The notes: generated by a model not told the origin, from the sequence alone. A stretch of 64,000 nucleotides of DNA from a bacterium (GCA_016930535.1 JAFGGN010000037.1:1-64000), one strand, 5' to 3'; positions 51,821 through 60,697 are shown, counted from the first letter of the stretch. Made by a program: numbers and translations.

Positions 51821-53968
51821 TCACATCATACCTTTGCGCCGCCGCATCCACCACTCGGCAGATAGCAGCAAAAGGACAACGAATAAAACTGCCGGATGCC
51901 GGTAGGGCCGGATTTCATGTTGATTCACAATCATTTCCGGAGACAACCGTATTTTGGAAAGGATGAGGTCCGCGCTGTCGGGTGAAACAAAAATGCCCCC
52001 TGTCACACGGGAGATGGCGCTCAGAATATCCGGATGGGCACGTGTGTCCAGAAATTCAGGCTGAAAGGCGGAAACTGAGAAGCGTGTGGTATCCCTGCCC
52101 AGAACATGATTATGCTGCACCGCTTCGGCCACGACACGGTAATCACCCGATACAAGTGCATCCAGGTCCGCCCTGTACCGGCCATTCCCCTGCCCCTGCA
52201 TCAGCGTATACAACGTGTCGTTACTTCCAATGGTCTGAATTTTTACAGACGCTCCCTCAACCGGCTGCAGACTTTCATCATATACTTCCGCTTTGATAAT
52301 AACGGGCATACCGGTTTTCATGACCTGATCTTCGGTGATCAGCCTCACCGGGCGACCATCATCCTCGGCGGTCAGCCAGCGCACACAGTTCTCGAGAAAC
52401 CGGAACAAAAAACTTTGTGAATCGGCATTCTGCCACATGAGCAATTGCCACCTGTATATGGAATTGAACGTCAGAAGGATATTTTTTATACCCGATATGG
52501 ATCGAGCGATTATCAGGGGCCTTTGCTCTTCCCGTGCGGACGCCGCCTGTCCAGAAAGGAGTATTTTTGCATCCGGTAACACGGCAGGACGGGGCCGGAA
52601 TGATACGACGGGAGGCAGTTGATCCCAACAGGCCCGGGATCGCGAAATATCCTGATTAATCATAGGAACCGGGTGCTGTATACCCTGTTCAGTAAGCACT
52701 GGCCGTACCCAGGCCGGATTCAGGCGGCCCAGTGTTCTGACCGGATAAGCCCGGTCAAAATCACCAAGGTCTCTTTCTTCGAACCGGCTTCCGGCGACAA
52801 TCAGCAAGGGCCAGTGGTACTGCTCATAATTCTGCCGGAAAGACTGCCAGAAGGCGGGAGTCGTTGCTTCGGTCGGCATATCCAGCAGGACACAAAGATC
52901 CGTATCCCTGAACTCTGATATGGAGACCGGTCCCTCATAAAACTGGCCGCCGGGCTTTTGGGTCCGGATGTTCAGCTCCAGGTGCTCATTCTGAATGAAC
53001 AATCGACTTAAACAGCCCAGGTCCGGCCCGGGCGCGCCTGCAATGATCAGCACCCTGTGTTTATGTTTTCGAACATGAACATATGTTTCAAGACGATTGT
53101 TGTTTTCTGTCAGTTCTCCATCGACACCATCTACGGCGACCGTCAGTTTTTGAGGTCCCGGGGATTCGGGTATCCATTTGAAATGAACGACGGTTTCAAG
53201 GCCGTTTTCAGGAATTTTAATCCGTCTCCGGGCGATTTCCCTGTCCCCGGCCCGAAGCACGACATCCACGGTTCTGTCTTTAAACCCGGGCCCCCGCATC
53301 GCGGCCCGGACCGGCACTTCTTCATTCATATACACCATATTATCGGAAAGAAGTGTGGTCACCATGACGTCCGGCATTTCCCGGCTGCTGCCGAATCCGA
53401 CAGTAAATACGGGAAACGGCCAGCCGTTCCCGCGGGTCTCCGGGGAATATCCCGCATTATGTCCGCCGTCGGAAAGCAGCAGAACGGCCCGGACAGGCAT
53501 GTGATGATCGTTATTCAGTTCATCAAGTACGGCAGTCAGATTGGTTACCGGCCCCTGAAAAAAAAGTGAATCCTCCGAATGAAACGGAACAAGACGGTCT
53601 GAAAAGGCGAATAATTCCAATGTCGCTTTTTTCTCCAGGGTTCTGAAGGCTTCAGACCGCAAAAACCGAATCATTTGTTCTGCGCGTGACTGGGGCTCAT
53701 CCTTGACTGTCATGGATGCGGAGTTGTCAATAAGCACCGGAATATACGGTTTTTCCACTTTTTTCAAGGTCAGATGAATCACCGGTTTAAACAGAAGCCA
53801 CAGAATCAGGCTCATGGCCGCTGCCCTTAAAATCAGGCAGCCGGTCCTGAATAACCGGCTCGACGGAGGCTGGGTTTGTCTGTAAAAAAAAGGCAGCAAA
53901 CCCCATAAAATCAGCAGGCCTGAAACAAAAAATATCGGATGAAACATGTATTCGAAATTGATTTGCAT
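51821..53968 (-). CDS. VWA-domain membrane protein
   Basis: A 715-aa inner-membrane protein. Two N-terminal membrane spans (about 9-27 and 44-62) precede a von Willebrand factor A domain (about 75-215) with MIDAS residues in IDNSASM and a later DGGHN. The central part includes a CARDB-like segment (LTVAVDGVDGELTENNNR) and a glutamine-amidotransferase-like fold (VLIIAGAPGPDLGCLSRLF). A last span lies at about 693-710 (HPAVLFVVLLLLSAEWW). The plan matches BatA-related and DUF4159-type aerotolerance/secretory proteins. No clear RBS was seen. It follows tsaD by 15 bases. Specific function unknown. Confidence 0.78.
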   Translation of the reverse strand: MQINFEYMFHPIFFVSGLLILWGLLPFFYRQTQPPSSRLFRTGCLILRAAAMSLILWLLFKPVIHLTLKKVEKPYIPVLIDNSASMTVKDEPQSRAEQMIRFLRSEAFRTLEKKATLELFAFSDRLVPFHSEDSLFFQGPVTNLTAVLDELNNDHHMPVRAVLLLSDGGHNAGYSPETRGNGWPFPVFTVGFGSSREMPDVMVTTLLSDNMVYMNEEVPVRAAMRGPGFKDRTVDVVLRAGDREIARRRIKIPENGLETVVHFKWIPESPGPQKLTVAVDGVDGELTENNNRLETYVHVRKHKHRVLIIAGAPGPDLGCLSRLFIQNEHLELNIRTQKPGGQFYEGPVSISEFRDTDLCVLLDMPTEATTPAFWQSFRQNYEQYHWPLLIVAGSRFEERDLGDFDRAYPVRTLGRLNPAWVRPVLTEQGIQHPVPMINQDISRSRACWDQLPPVVSFRPRPAVLPDAKILLSGQAASAREEQRPLIIARSISGIKNILLTFNSIYRWQLLMWQNADSQSFLFRFLENCVRWLTAEDDGRPVRLITEDQVMKTGMPVIIKAEVYDESLQPVEGASVKIQTIGSNDTLYTLMQGQGNGRYRADLDALVSGDYRVVAEAVQHNHVLGRDTTRFSVSAFQPEFLDTRAHPDILSAISRVTGGIFVSPDSADLILSKIRLSPEMIVNQHEIRPYRHPAVLFVVLLLLSAEWWMRRRKGMM

Positions 53969-53983
53969 ATTTATTGATGCGGC

Positions 53984-54982
53984 TTATAGATTCAGAGACG
54001 GCATGGGAGACAGATTATAATCGGATGTTTTATTCTGCTCGAGATAGAAATGTCCGGCTTGCGCAATCATACCGGCATTATCCGTACACAACGCCGGAGA
54101 TGGCCATGACACCTGCAGTTGCTTTTTCATTGCAGCCCGCAGCATGGCCTGCTGCAATGCCTTGTTCACGGCGACGCCTCCCGCCAGGCAAATTCTTGAA
54201 ACACGATTGTCTTTGGCTGCTTTAATGGTTTTATCGACAAGGACCGAAATCACCGCATCCTGAAAACAGGCGGCAATATCAGGAAGGTGCGTATCTCTGG
54301 CCTCCCTGCCTATTGCCTGGATGTGGGTCAGCACGGCCGTTTTCAATCCGCTGAAACTGAAATCATACTCGCCGGCATTTTTCAATCGTGCTCTCGGAAA
54401 CCGAATATATTTCGTATCGCCTTCACCGGCCAGTTTTTCTATTAGGGGACCTCCCGGATATCCGAGTTCCAGCATTTTCCCTACCTTGTCGAATGCTTCT
54501 CCGGCTGCATCGTCGACAGTGCGGCCAAGGATTTGATACGATCCCCATTTTTCAGTCAGCACGAGCTGTGTATGTCCCCCGGATGCGATCAATACCAGAA
54601 AGGGCGGAGCAAGATCCGGATCGGCCAGACGGTTCGCCCAGATATGTCCTTCAAGATGGTTGATTCCTACAAACGGGATTTGAAGGGACTGGGCCAGCCC
54701 TTTGGCGATACTGATACCCACCAGAAGAGAACCTGCCAGCCCCGGACCACGGGTCACGGCAATCCCTTGAATATCGGATTTCTCACAATTGGATTGAATT
54801 AATGCCTGACGAATGACCGGCAGTATCAACTGAATATGAGAACGCGAAGCGAGTTCCGGAACGACACCTCCAAAATTCCGATGAACCAGTTGAGTCGATA
54901 TAATATTCGCTTTCAACTGCCGGCCATCGAAAACCGCCGCGCTTGTGTCATCACATGATGTTTCTATGCCCAGCACATTCAT
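53984..54982 (-). CDS. tsaD: tRNA N6-adenosine threonylcarbamoyltransferase
   Basis: A 332-aa ASKHA-fold enzyme that, with TsaB and TsaE, completes the t6A modification at position 37 of ANN-decoding tRNAs. Present are the start VLGIETSCDDTSAAV, the metal ligands NHLEGHIWA, the nucleotide site LIASGGHTQLVL, GEAFDKVGKMLELGYPGGP and CLAGGVAVNKALQ. The ATG overlaps the YbbR gene stop by 4 bases (ATGA). TsaB and TsaE genes are not in the window. Confidence 0.97.
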   Translation of the reverse strand: MNVLGIETSCDDTSAAVFDGRQLKANIISTQLVHRNFGGVVPELASRSHIQLILPVIRQALIQSNCEKSDIQGIAVTRGPGLAGSLLVGISIAKGLAQSLQIPFVGINHLEGHIWANRLADPDLAPPFLVLIASGGHTQLVLTEKWGSYQILGRTVDDAAGEAFDKVGKMLELGYPGGPLIEKLAGEGDTKYIRFPRARLKNAGEYDFSFSGLKTAVLTHIQAIGREARDTHLPDIAACFQDAVISVLVDKTIKAAKDNRVSRICLAGGVAVNKALQQAMLRAAMKKQLQVSWPSPALCTDNAGMIAQAGHFYLEQNKTSDYNLSPMPSLNL

Positions 54983-55908
54983 CGTTCAACCAGAAGCTCG
55001 AAATCACGCGGTTTGACTTCATTAAAAGAGAGTGTGGCCGGGACATGGATCATGGCCGGTATCCGGCGGCCGTAACGGTAACGGTTACGATAATCGATCG
55101 TCGCGACAATGTCTTCCTTTTTCAGGTTTTTCAGAACTTCCACTCCGCCCTGAAGCCGGATGGAAAGCGTCGAAGGAACGGCCGACACTTTTTCTGCGGG
55201 CGGACTGTTGATCACCTGGACCGGGATGTCTGCAAAAAGCCTTTCTCCGATACCCTGAATATCCGCGTAAAAACGAACATGGTGACCGGACATTGAAACG
55301 AGGGCCGATGTGGAATCCATCAGCGGAATCCAACCGTCGATGGATCGAAGCACCTGGAGTGTCCTGCTTTCTGTGTAGACCGCATCGATGGAATTGATTT
55401 CTTTTGCGGGTCCGCCAATCATGACAGAATCCGGAACCAGAACGACTTCACCGACCTGAGTGTAGCCCTCTTTGGGTCTTAATTGAAGCTGGCTGACGAC
55501 AGGAACCGTTTTTTTCACATACTGATCATACACGATTGAAAGCGGTTTCTGATACTCAAAATGCAACGGCGAAAATTCACCCTTGGCTTTAAATCCCTTG
55601 ATCATATCCAGCGTCAGTGTGACTTCGGAATTGTCCGGATACTGTGATAAATCGACATCAATATGTTGTTTTCTTTTCAGGAAAAGGAGGGCCTTGCCGA
55701 CGCCCCGGTAACGGACAGGAACCGTCTCCGGCAACGGTTCAATCAGGATTTTATCCTCAGGAACATTGACAATATTGATCCTGATCTGAAACGTGGCCTC
55801 GAATTCATTCTCCAGATCCACATAGAACCACAGGATGACGGCACAAAACAGTGAGAACAATTTGACCTTGTGATTCTCAACGAAAATTTTTCGGATGGTC
55901 CTGTTCAT
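54979..55908 (-). CDS. YbbR-domain (CdaR-like) membrane protein
   Basis: A 309-aa protein with one N-terminal span (about 14-31, LFSLFCAVILWFYVDL) followed by repeated YbbR domains in the periplasm (EFEATFQIRINIVNV, VRYRGVGKALL, VSVMIGGPAKEINSI-type and PSTLSIRLQGGVEVLK segments). In Gram-positives such proteins (CdaR) regulate the diadenylate cyclase CdaA, but no cyclase gene lies beside it here. Neither the ATG at 55908 nor a GTG eight codons upstream has a clear RBS. It is coupled to tsaD by a 4-base overlap. Confidence 0.82.
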   Translation of the reverse strand: MNRTIRKIFVENHKVKLFSLFCAVILWFYVDLENEFEATFQIRINIVNVPEDKILIEPLPETVPVRYRGVGKALLFLKRKQHIDVDLSQYPDNSEVTLTLDMIKGFKAKGEFSPLHFEYQKPLSIVYDQYVKKTVPVVSQLQLRPKEGYTQVGEVVLVPDSVMIGGPAKEINSIDAVYTESRTLQVLRSIDGWIPLMDSTSALVSMSGHHVRFYADIQGIGERLFADIPVQVINSPPAEKVSAVPSTLSIRLQGGVEVLKNLKKEDIVATIDYRNRYRYGRRIPAMIHVPATLSFNEVKPRDFELLVER

Positions 55909-55930
55909 ATGTTTTGAAAAGCCCGGAAAC

Positions 55931-55972
55931 ACCAGGGGCCGGGATGGAACTGAAAACGAACGGGCCCCTGGT
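55931..55972 (-). terminator. Possible terminator or attenuator upstream of ybbR-like gene
   Basis: A 10-bp stem (ACCAGGGGCC / GGCCCCTGGT) with a 22-base loop follows the zinc-ribbon gene on the minus strand. No long T-run follows, so termination may be partial. Confidence 0.45.
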
Positions 55973-55996
55973 TATCCAAAAATGAGATCACCAGAA

Positions 55997-56188
55997 TTAT
56001 TTCTGTGAGGGTTCAACAGATTTTCCGAAACTGATATCACCATTATCGATACGGATATTGAAACCGCATTCCGGATTAGAACATACCCATGCTTTATATC
56101 GTATGGAAGCACCTTCGCGACCGTAATCTGAAAGAGGGACCAGGACGCCTGTGCTGCATTTCTGACATTCGGGATAAGTGTTTTCCAT
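55997..56188 (-). CDS. Small zinc-ribbon protein
   Basis: A 63-aa protein with two cysteine pairs: CQKC near the start (ECQKCSTG) and VCSNPEC in the middle, a zinc-ribbon arrangement. The sequence between them (LVPLSDYGREGASIRYKAWV) is ordinary soluble protein. GGAGGATAC precedes the ATG, 22 bases after rplI. An overlapping longer frame reads out of phase and lacks this pattern. Function unknown; it may accompany the ribosomal protein operon. Confidence 0.75.
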   Translation of the reverse strand: MENTYPECQKCSTGVLVPLSDYGREGASIRYKAWVCSNPECGFNIRIDNGDISFGKSVEPSQK

Positions 56189-56210
56189 GTATCCTCCATC
56201 AAACGCTTGA

Positions 56211-56654
56211 TTACTCTTTCACCACCCAGACCCTGATTTTCGCCTCGACTTCAGAGTGAAGCTTAATCGGTACCGTATAAACGCCGAGTGCCTTGATAGG
56301 CTCATCCAGGATCACTTTGCGTTTGTCGATTTCATAACCCTTTTTATTCAAAAGCTCGGCAATCGTCTGTGAAGTCACAGAACCGAAAACACGGTCCTCC
56401 TCTCCCACAGCGACGGTGGCCGTAATGGAAATCTTTTCCAGCTCCTGAGCGAACAGCTCGGCTTGCCGCTGATCTTTCTGGCTTCGGCGAGCGTTCCTTT
56501 TCTGTTCATCTTCCATACTCCGCATATTCTTTATTGTGGCTTCCACAGCAATGCCCTGCGGAATCAAAAAATTTCTGGCAAATCCGGATTTGACATTCAG
56601 TACATCGCCAATTTTACCTAAATGCTCATAATCCTGTCTTAGTATTATCTTCAT
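56211..56654 (-). CDS. rplI: Ribosomal protein L9
   Basis: A 147-aa large-subunit protein of normal length. The N-terminal RNA-binding domain (MKIILRQDYEHLGKIGD, KSGFARNFLIPQGIAV) is joined by the long central helix (about 42-75) to the C-terminal domain (GSVTSQTIAELLNKKG). GGGAGGTGAGGCGGTT precedes the ATG. It is the last ribosomal gene of the rpsF-ssb-rpsR-rplI operon. Confidence 0.98.
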   Translation of the reverse strand: MKIILRQDYEHLGKIGDVLNVKSGFARNFLIPQGIAVEATIKNMRSMEDEQKRNARRSQKDQRQAELFAQELEKISITATVAVGEEDRVFGSVTSQTIAELLNKKGYEIDKRKVILDEPIKALGVYTVPIKLHSEVEAKIRVWVVKE

Positions 56655-56674
56655 AACCGCCTCACCTCCCGGAA

Positions 56675-56902
56675 TTATTGGGTTGTATCAGATACATATG
56701 GCATCAGGGACAGATGGCGGGCCCTCTTGATCGCCTGCGTCAATTGCCGCTGATGATGGGCACAGGTGCCCGAAGTACGTCTGGGAATGATCTTCCCGAC
56801 TTCAGTGGTGAATTTGATCAGCCGTTTCGGATCTTTATAGTCCACATAGGCGACTTTATTTTCACAAAAACGGCAGATACGCTTTTTCTTTGCTTTAATC
56901 AA
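56675..56902 (-). CDS. rpsR: Ribosomal protein S18
   Basis: A 75-aa small-subunit protein. CRFCENK near the start, the core [20 protein letters not shown] and [20 protein letters not shown] are diagnostic. Two cysteines in CRFC plus one in TCAHH suggest the zinc-binding form. Translation starts at TTG with GGAGG 7 bases upstream. Confidence 0.97.
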   Translation of the reverse strand: MIKAKKKRICRFCENKVAYVDYKDPKRLIKFTTEVGKIIPRRTSGTCAHHQRQLTQAIKRARHLSLMPYVSDTTQ

Positions 56903-56923
56903 TGATTCCTCCTTGAAATCATA

Positions 56924-57628
56924 TTATGAATAATCCTGATATCCGAAATCATATTTCCCCTTATTGGGGTTGTCTTCTTCGGGCTGTTGCGGTGCCTCGG
57001 CTTCCCGGCTCTTTTCAGTCACAGGGGGGGAATCCGGCACCGGAATCACAGTCTCATCCGTTCCGGAAGATGGTCCGGGCGTTTTTTCGGACGCCTTATC
57101 GGATGCTTCGCCTTCGTCAATACCGGATGATGATTCACCGCTGTTTTCAACGGACACATCGTCCGGCAAGTCGTCGTTGTCGTGTATGTCATGAACATCG
57201 GCGTCATCGAAATTCTGAGAATCCGCTTCAGAAGTCTCATCAGGATTTGAATCATCTTCGAGATCTTCTTCTATGTTTTCATACTTCTTATTTAAAAACT
57301 GGATCCTGCGTGCCTTGATTTCGACAATGTTCCGGTTTCTGCCGTCTTCTGACCGAAGACTGCGGCTTTGCAGTTCGCCTTCGATCAGCACCGCCGATCC
57401 CCTGTGAAGGTTTTCGGCACATGTTTCGGCCAGTTTGTACCAGGCGACCACACCGACATAACAGACACTTTCCCGCCACTGTCCTGCATTGTCTTTAAAC
57501 TTTCGGTTTGAAGCAATCCAGAAATTGGCGACCGGCGTACCGTTGGTCGTACGACGAAAACTGGGATCCCGGGTCAAATTACCCACAATCAGCACAGTAT
57601 TCACATCGGGCATACGGAGATCGTTCAT
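56924..57628 (-). CDS. ssb: Single-stranded DNA-binding protein
   Basis: A 234-aa SSB. The OB fold covers about 5-112 (VNTVLIVGNLTRDPSFR, WIASNRKFKDNAGQW, LIEGELQSRSL, IKARRIQFL). A long acidic tail (about 115-220) rich in D, E and S follows. The protein ends YDFGYQDYS rather than the usual acidic DDIPF-type tip that recruits partner proteins. AGGAG precedes the ATG at 57628; further upstream ATGs lack an RBS. It lies between rpsF and rpsR as in most bacteria. Confidence 0.95.
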   Translation of the reverse strand: MNDLRMPDVNTVLIVGNLTRDPSFRRTTNGTPVANFWIASNRKFKDNAGQWRESVCYVGVVAWYKLAETCAENLHRGSAVLIEGELQSRSLRSEDGRNRNIVEIKARRIQFLNKKYENIEEDLEDDSNPDETSEADSQNFDDADVHDIHDNDDLPDDVSVENSGESSSGIDEGEASDKASEKTPGPSSGTDETVIPVPDSPPVTEKSREAEAPQQPEEDNPNKGKYDFGYQDYS

Positions 57629-57685
57629 ACCTAAACTCCTCTCGTTCATATTCAATCAATGCCCATCCGGCCGGACAATATCCCG

Positions 57686-58225
57686 CTATTGATCGGCCGG
57701 TTTTTCGTTATCTTCACCTGTTTCTGCGTCTGAACCATCGGCAGCCTGCTCCCCGGATTCCTGCGCTTCGGTATCCGCAGCGGAACTGTCTTCATTCTTT
57801 TCCGATTCATCAGATGATACGGCTTCCGGGTCTTCACCGGCTCCGCTTTTCTCTGTGGATTCCCCTTTCGGCTCTGATGGAGCATCCGGTTTTTCAGTCT
57901 GAGAGGGCGCCGTTTCCGACTCCTGCTTTACTGCAACTGCGGGCAATGTAATGGTCAGATAACGAATCACATTGTCATCGAGACGAAATTCTCTTTCCAA
58001 AACCTTAATCAGAGAACCTTCGGCATCAAAACGTATATAGACATAATATCCATACTGTTTTTTCGCAATTTCATAGGCCAGGCGTCTTTTGCCCCATCGG
58101 TCTATGAGCTTGATTGTGCCGTTGTTATCTGTAATTGTTTTTGAGTATTTGGTGATTACAGATTCGATTTGTTCGTTCGACAGATGTGCATCAACAATAA
58201 AAGTGGTTTCGTACGGTTTGTTCAA
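57686..58225 (-). CDS. rpsF: Ribosomal protein S6 with acidic extension
   Basis: A 179-aa S6. Residues 1-100 are the normal protein (PYETTFIVDAHLSNEQIES, WGKRRLAYEIAKKQYGYYVY, LEREFRLDDNVIRYLTI). Residues 101-179 are an extra low-complexity tail of E, D, S, A and Q, much longer than the glutamate tail of Escherichia coli S6. The start codon is TTG, 8 bases after GGGAGGTG. Its leader holds the palindromic array at 58251-58303. It opens the rpsF-ssb-rpsR-rplI operon. Confidence 0.95.
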   Translation of the reverse strand: MNKPYETTFIVDAHLSNEQIESVITKYSKTITDNNGTIKLIDRWGKRRLAYEIAKKQYGYYVYIRFDAEGSLIKVLEREFRLDDNVIRYLTITLPAVAVKQESETAPSQTEKPDAPSEPKGESTEKSGAGEDPEAVSSDESEKNEDSSAADTEAQESGEQAADGSDAETGEDNEKPADQ

Positions 58226-58250
58226 GGTGTCACCTCCCTTCGGTCATATG

Positions 58251-58303
58251 GTTCATCCCGCGTATCGGGCATGAACAGGGTTCATGCATGAACAATGTTC
58301 ATG
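58251..58303 (-). promoter_or_regulatory. Palindrome array in the rpsF leader
   Basis: Copies of the heptamer CATGAAC and its inverse GTTCATG alternate: CATGAAC-agg-GTTCATG (58270-58286) is followed at once by CATGAAC-aat-GTTCATG (58287-58303). The inner unit can also pair with GTTCATCCCG at 58251-58260 to form a hairpin CCCG/CGGG with a single bulged base. The alternative pairings are mutually exclusive. The array overlaps the pth stop codon and ends 26 bases before the rpsF start, so it may be an RNA switch or an autoregulatory S6:S18 site. Confidence 0.6.
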
Positions 58304-58868
58304 TCAAAGAATTAACGATATTCATGGTTTGCTGAATACCGACGTTCACAAAATCCTGAACGGCCTGGCCGGCTCCGGCTATCATCCGCTCAATAATTTT
58401 CAAAGAATCTTGCGGAAATGGCGTCAGCACATATTCCACAGTATTTATTTTTGAAGAAATCCCAATGCCCAGCCTTAACCTTGGAATTGCTTCCGAATGC
58501 ACATAACGGCACACGGATGAGAGCCCGTTATGTCCGCCCGGGCTGCCCGCGGCTCTCAATCTCAATTTTCCCAGCGGCAGGGCCAAATCATCCAGTATAA
58601 TCAGCGTCCGGTAATCCGGAATGGACAATCGCTGTTTTGCGTCCGCAACAGCTCTGCCGCTTCTGTTCATAAACGTCATGGGTTTTATACAGACGGCCTC
58701 TGCATCCCCGATTCCCATTCTCAGCCAATCATAGGCACCCGGCCCCTTTTTAAATGAAGCCTTTGCCTGATCCGCCAGGAAATCAAGCACCATAAAACCC
58801 AGATTATGTTTCGTGCGTTGATACCGGCTGCCCGGATTTCCCAAACCGACGATCAAATACAGGCACAT
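58299..58868 (-). CDS. pth: Peptidyl-tRNA hydrolase
   Basis: A 189-aa enzyme that recycles peptidyl-tRNA. The active-site elements are GLGNPGSRYQRTKHNLGF (catalytic His and its Asn), FMNRSGRAV, LDDLALPLGKLRLRAAGSPGGHNGLSS. It starts 3 bases after the L25 stop and its last codons lie in the rpsF leader palindromes. The pairing with L25 (ctc) is a common bacterial order. Confidence 0.97.
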   Translation of the reverse strand: MCLYLIVGLGNPGSRYQRTKHNLGFMVLDFLADQAKASFKKGPGAYDWLRMGIGDAEAVCIKPMTFMNRSGRAVADAKQRLSIPDYRTLIILDDLALPLGKLRLRAAGSPGGHNGLSSVCRYVHSEAIPRLRLGIGISSKINTVEYVLTPFPQDSLKIIERMIAGAGQAVQDFVNVGIQQTMNIVNSLT

Positions 58869-58871
58869 AAA

Positions 58872-59507
58872 TCATGATTCTGCCGATTCGTCACCCTCGA
58901 CCTCTTCAGCCTCGGCGATTTCGCCTTCCTCGGCCCCTTCTTCTGCCGTGACCTTGGCTGCCTTGGCCTGTACAACAATGGCCACAGGATGGTTCAATTC
59001 AGTGGCGAACCGGAATTTTCCAACCGGTATTTTTTCCAGTGTCAGGACGTCGCCGATTTCCATTTCCGACACGTCCACTTCGATATGCTCCGGTATATCC
59101 AGAGGAAAACCAATGACTTCCGCTTCCCGCATCGGATGCTCGAGAATGCCGTCCTGCAATTTCACGCCGACAGGCACGCCCTTCAGTATCACCGGAATCA
59201 TCATGTTGATTTCTTCATCAAGCTTGATCCCGAGAAAATCCGCATGCAGCAATTCATTGGTGACCGGATCCTTCTGCAGATCCCTCACGATGGATTTCTT
59301 GGTTTTCCCGTCCGGAAAAACAATATCAATGATATTTATTTCCTTCTGCAAAATACGCTCAAACGTGTACCCATCCACACTTAAAGAAATTGCCTCCTGG
59401 TCATGGGCATAATAGATGGCCGGTATCTGTCCTTCTTTCCTCAGAGTTTTCGCTTTCTGCTTCCCGGCACCTTCCCTGATTTGAACCTGTAATTGAGCTT
59501 CTGACAT
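58872..59507 (-). CDS. rplY: Ribosomal protein L25 (CTC type)
   Basis: A 211-aa long-form L25/CTC protein that binds 5S rRNA. The N-terminal domain (REGAGKQKAKTLRKEGQIPAIYY) and the TL5/CTC C-terminal domain (FPLDIPEHIEVDVSEMEIGDVL) are clear, followed by an acidic tail (EEGAEEGEIAEAEEVEG). The ATG at 59507 has GAGG 5 bases upstream; the adjacent ATG is too close to it. It is followed by pth. Confidence 0.95.
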   Translation of the reverse strand: MSEAQLQVQIREGAGKQKAKTLRKEGQIPAIYYAHDQEAISLSVDGYTFERILQKEINIIDIVFPDGKTKKSIVRDLQKDPVTNELLHADFLGIKLDEEINMMIPVILKGVPVGVKLQDGILEHPMREAEVIGFPLDIPEHIEVDVSEMEIGDVLTLEKIPVGKFRFATELNHPVAIVVQAKAAKVTAEEGAEEGEIAEAEEVEGDESAES

Positions 59508-59542
59508 CATATCCTCACTTATAAAAATGAATCGAATGTTAT

Positions 59543-60469
59543 TTAAACATCGAACAGCGAACTGATGGACTGCTCGTTATGAATACGGCGAATCGCTTCT
59601 CCGAAAAGAGGCGCTGTGGTTACGACATGTATCTTTTCGATCTTCTTTTCCTCGGGCAGAAAAACCGTGTCAGAAACGAACAGTTTCGTAATAGCCGATT
59701 TCTGAATTCTTTCCACGGCATTCCCGGACAGAACCGCATGCGTACATGCAGCCAGTATTTTATGCGCACCCTCCTCCTGAAGCAGATCAGCGGCCGCACA
59801 GAGCGTCCCCGCCGTATCAATAATATCGTCGAAGAGTATCACGTCCCGCCCTTTCACATTGCCGATCAGTGTCACGGATTGAATCTCATTCGGACCGGTG
59901 CGTCTTTTATCCACGAGGGCCAGATCGGTATTGAGACGGTTGGCATAGGCCCGCGCCCGTTTCACGCTCCCGATATCCGGCGCCACCACCACGGGATCGA
60001 CAACGGCCTCTTTTTTAATATAATCCGCAAACATGACGAATGAATAGAGGTGATCGAACGGAATATCGAAAAATCCCTGTATGGATGGTGAATGCAAATC
60101 CAGGGTCAGAATCCGGTTGGCGCCTGCGATCGAAATGAGATTCGCCATGAGTTTGGCAGACAGGGACACTCTTGGCTGATCCTTCCGATCCTGCCTTGCA
60201 TATCCGAAATAGGGGATCACGGCCGTGACCCTTCTTGCAGAGGCGCGGCTGGCGGCATCGATCATCATCAGGAATTCGACGAGATTGTCGTTGGGCGGAT
60301 TGGTGGACTGAATGATAAACACATCCACACCGCGAATGCTTTCATTGATCTTGGATGAAATTTCACCGTCACTGAATTTGCGGATTTCCGATTTGCCCAG
60401 CGGCGATTTAAGATATTCCACAATTTTCTGTGCCAGCGGTAAATTGGATGTTCCTGAAAATACTTTCAT
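59543..60469 (-). CDS. prs: Ribose-phosphate pyrophosphokinase
   Basis: A 308-aa PRPP synthetase that makes the sugar donor for nucleotides, His and Trp. The start MKVFSGTSNLPLAQKI, RKFSDGEISSKINESIRG, the catalytic GYARQDRKDQPR and the PRPP loop VILFDDIIDTAGTLCAAAD are all present. Its length fits the start at 60469; longer frames run back through the tRNA-Gln gene and must be false. The RBS is weak. It follows tRNA-Gln and precedes the L25 gene. Confidence 0.97.
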   Translation of the reverse strand: MKVFSGTSNLPLAQKIVEYLKSPLGKSEIRKFSDGEISSKINESIRGVDVFIIQSTNPPNDNLVEFLMMIDAASRASARRVTAVIPYFGYARQDRKDQPRVSLSAKLMANLISIAGANRILTLDLHSPSIQGFFDIPFDHLYSFVMFADYIKKEAVVDPVVVAPDIGSVKRARAYANRLNTDLALVDKRRTGPNEIQSVTLIGNVKGRDVILFDDIIDTAGTLCAAADLLQEEGAHKILAACTHAVLSGNAVERIQKSAITKLFVSDTVFLPEEKKIEKIHVVTTAPLFGEAIRRIHNEQSISSLFDV

Positions 60470-60525
60470 CTGATCATTCACTTTTGTATTTCTGATTGAA
60501 ACCTTACTCAATTGACATAAAAAAG

Positions 60526-60597
60526 CTGGGGCGGAAGGATTCGAACCTCCGTATGCGGGGACCAAAACCCCGTGCCTTTCCACTTGGCGACGCCCCA
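60526..60597 (-). tRNA. tRNA-Gln (UUG anticodon)
   Basis: A 72-base cloverleaf. The acceptor stem pairs TGGGGCG with CGCCCCA, discriminator G; the anticodon stem CGGGG/CCCCG encloses a 7-base loop TTTTGGT giving anticodon TTG; the T-arm has GTTCGAATC. The CCA end is not encoded. It lies between spoVG and prs, co-oriented with both, and is probably processed from their transcript. Confidence 0.95.
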
Positions 60598-60697
60598 GTA
60601 ATTTATGACGGAATTTTATTCACCATACACCACGGACATGTTCGGGCGATCGTCAGTCCGTATCCGCGGTGAATCGATCATGCTCCTTGCACCGAAT

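Noticed and set aside
55972..56202. A 76-codon minus-strand frame that overlaps the zinc-ribbon gene
   Set aside because: It lacks the two CxxC/CxxxxC pairs that the other frame keeps, and the GGAGGATAC site fits the zinc-ribbon start.
60470..60583. An N-terminal extension of prs upstream of 60469
   Set aside because: It would be translated from within tRNA-Gln; the conserved start MKVFSGT lies at 60469 and gives the normal length.
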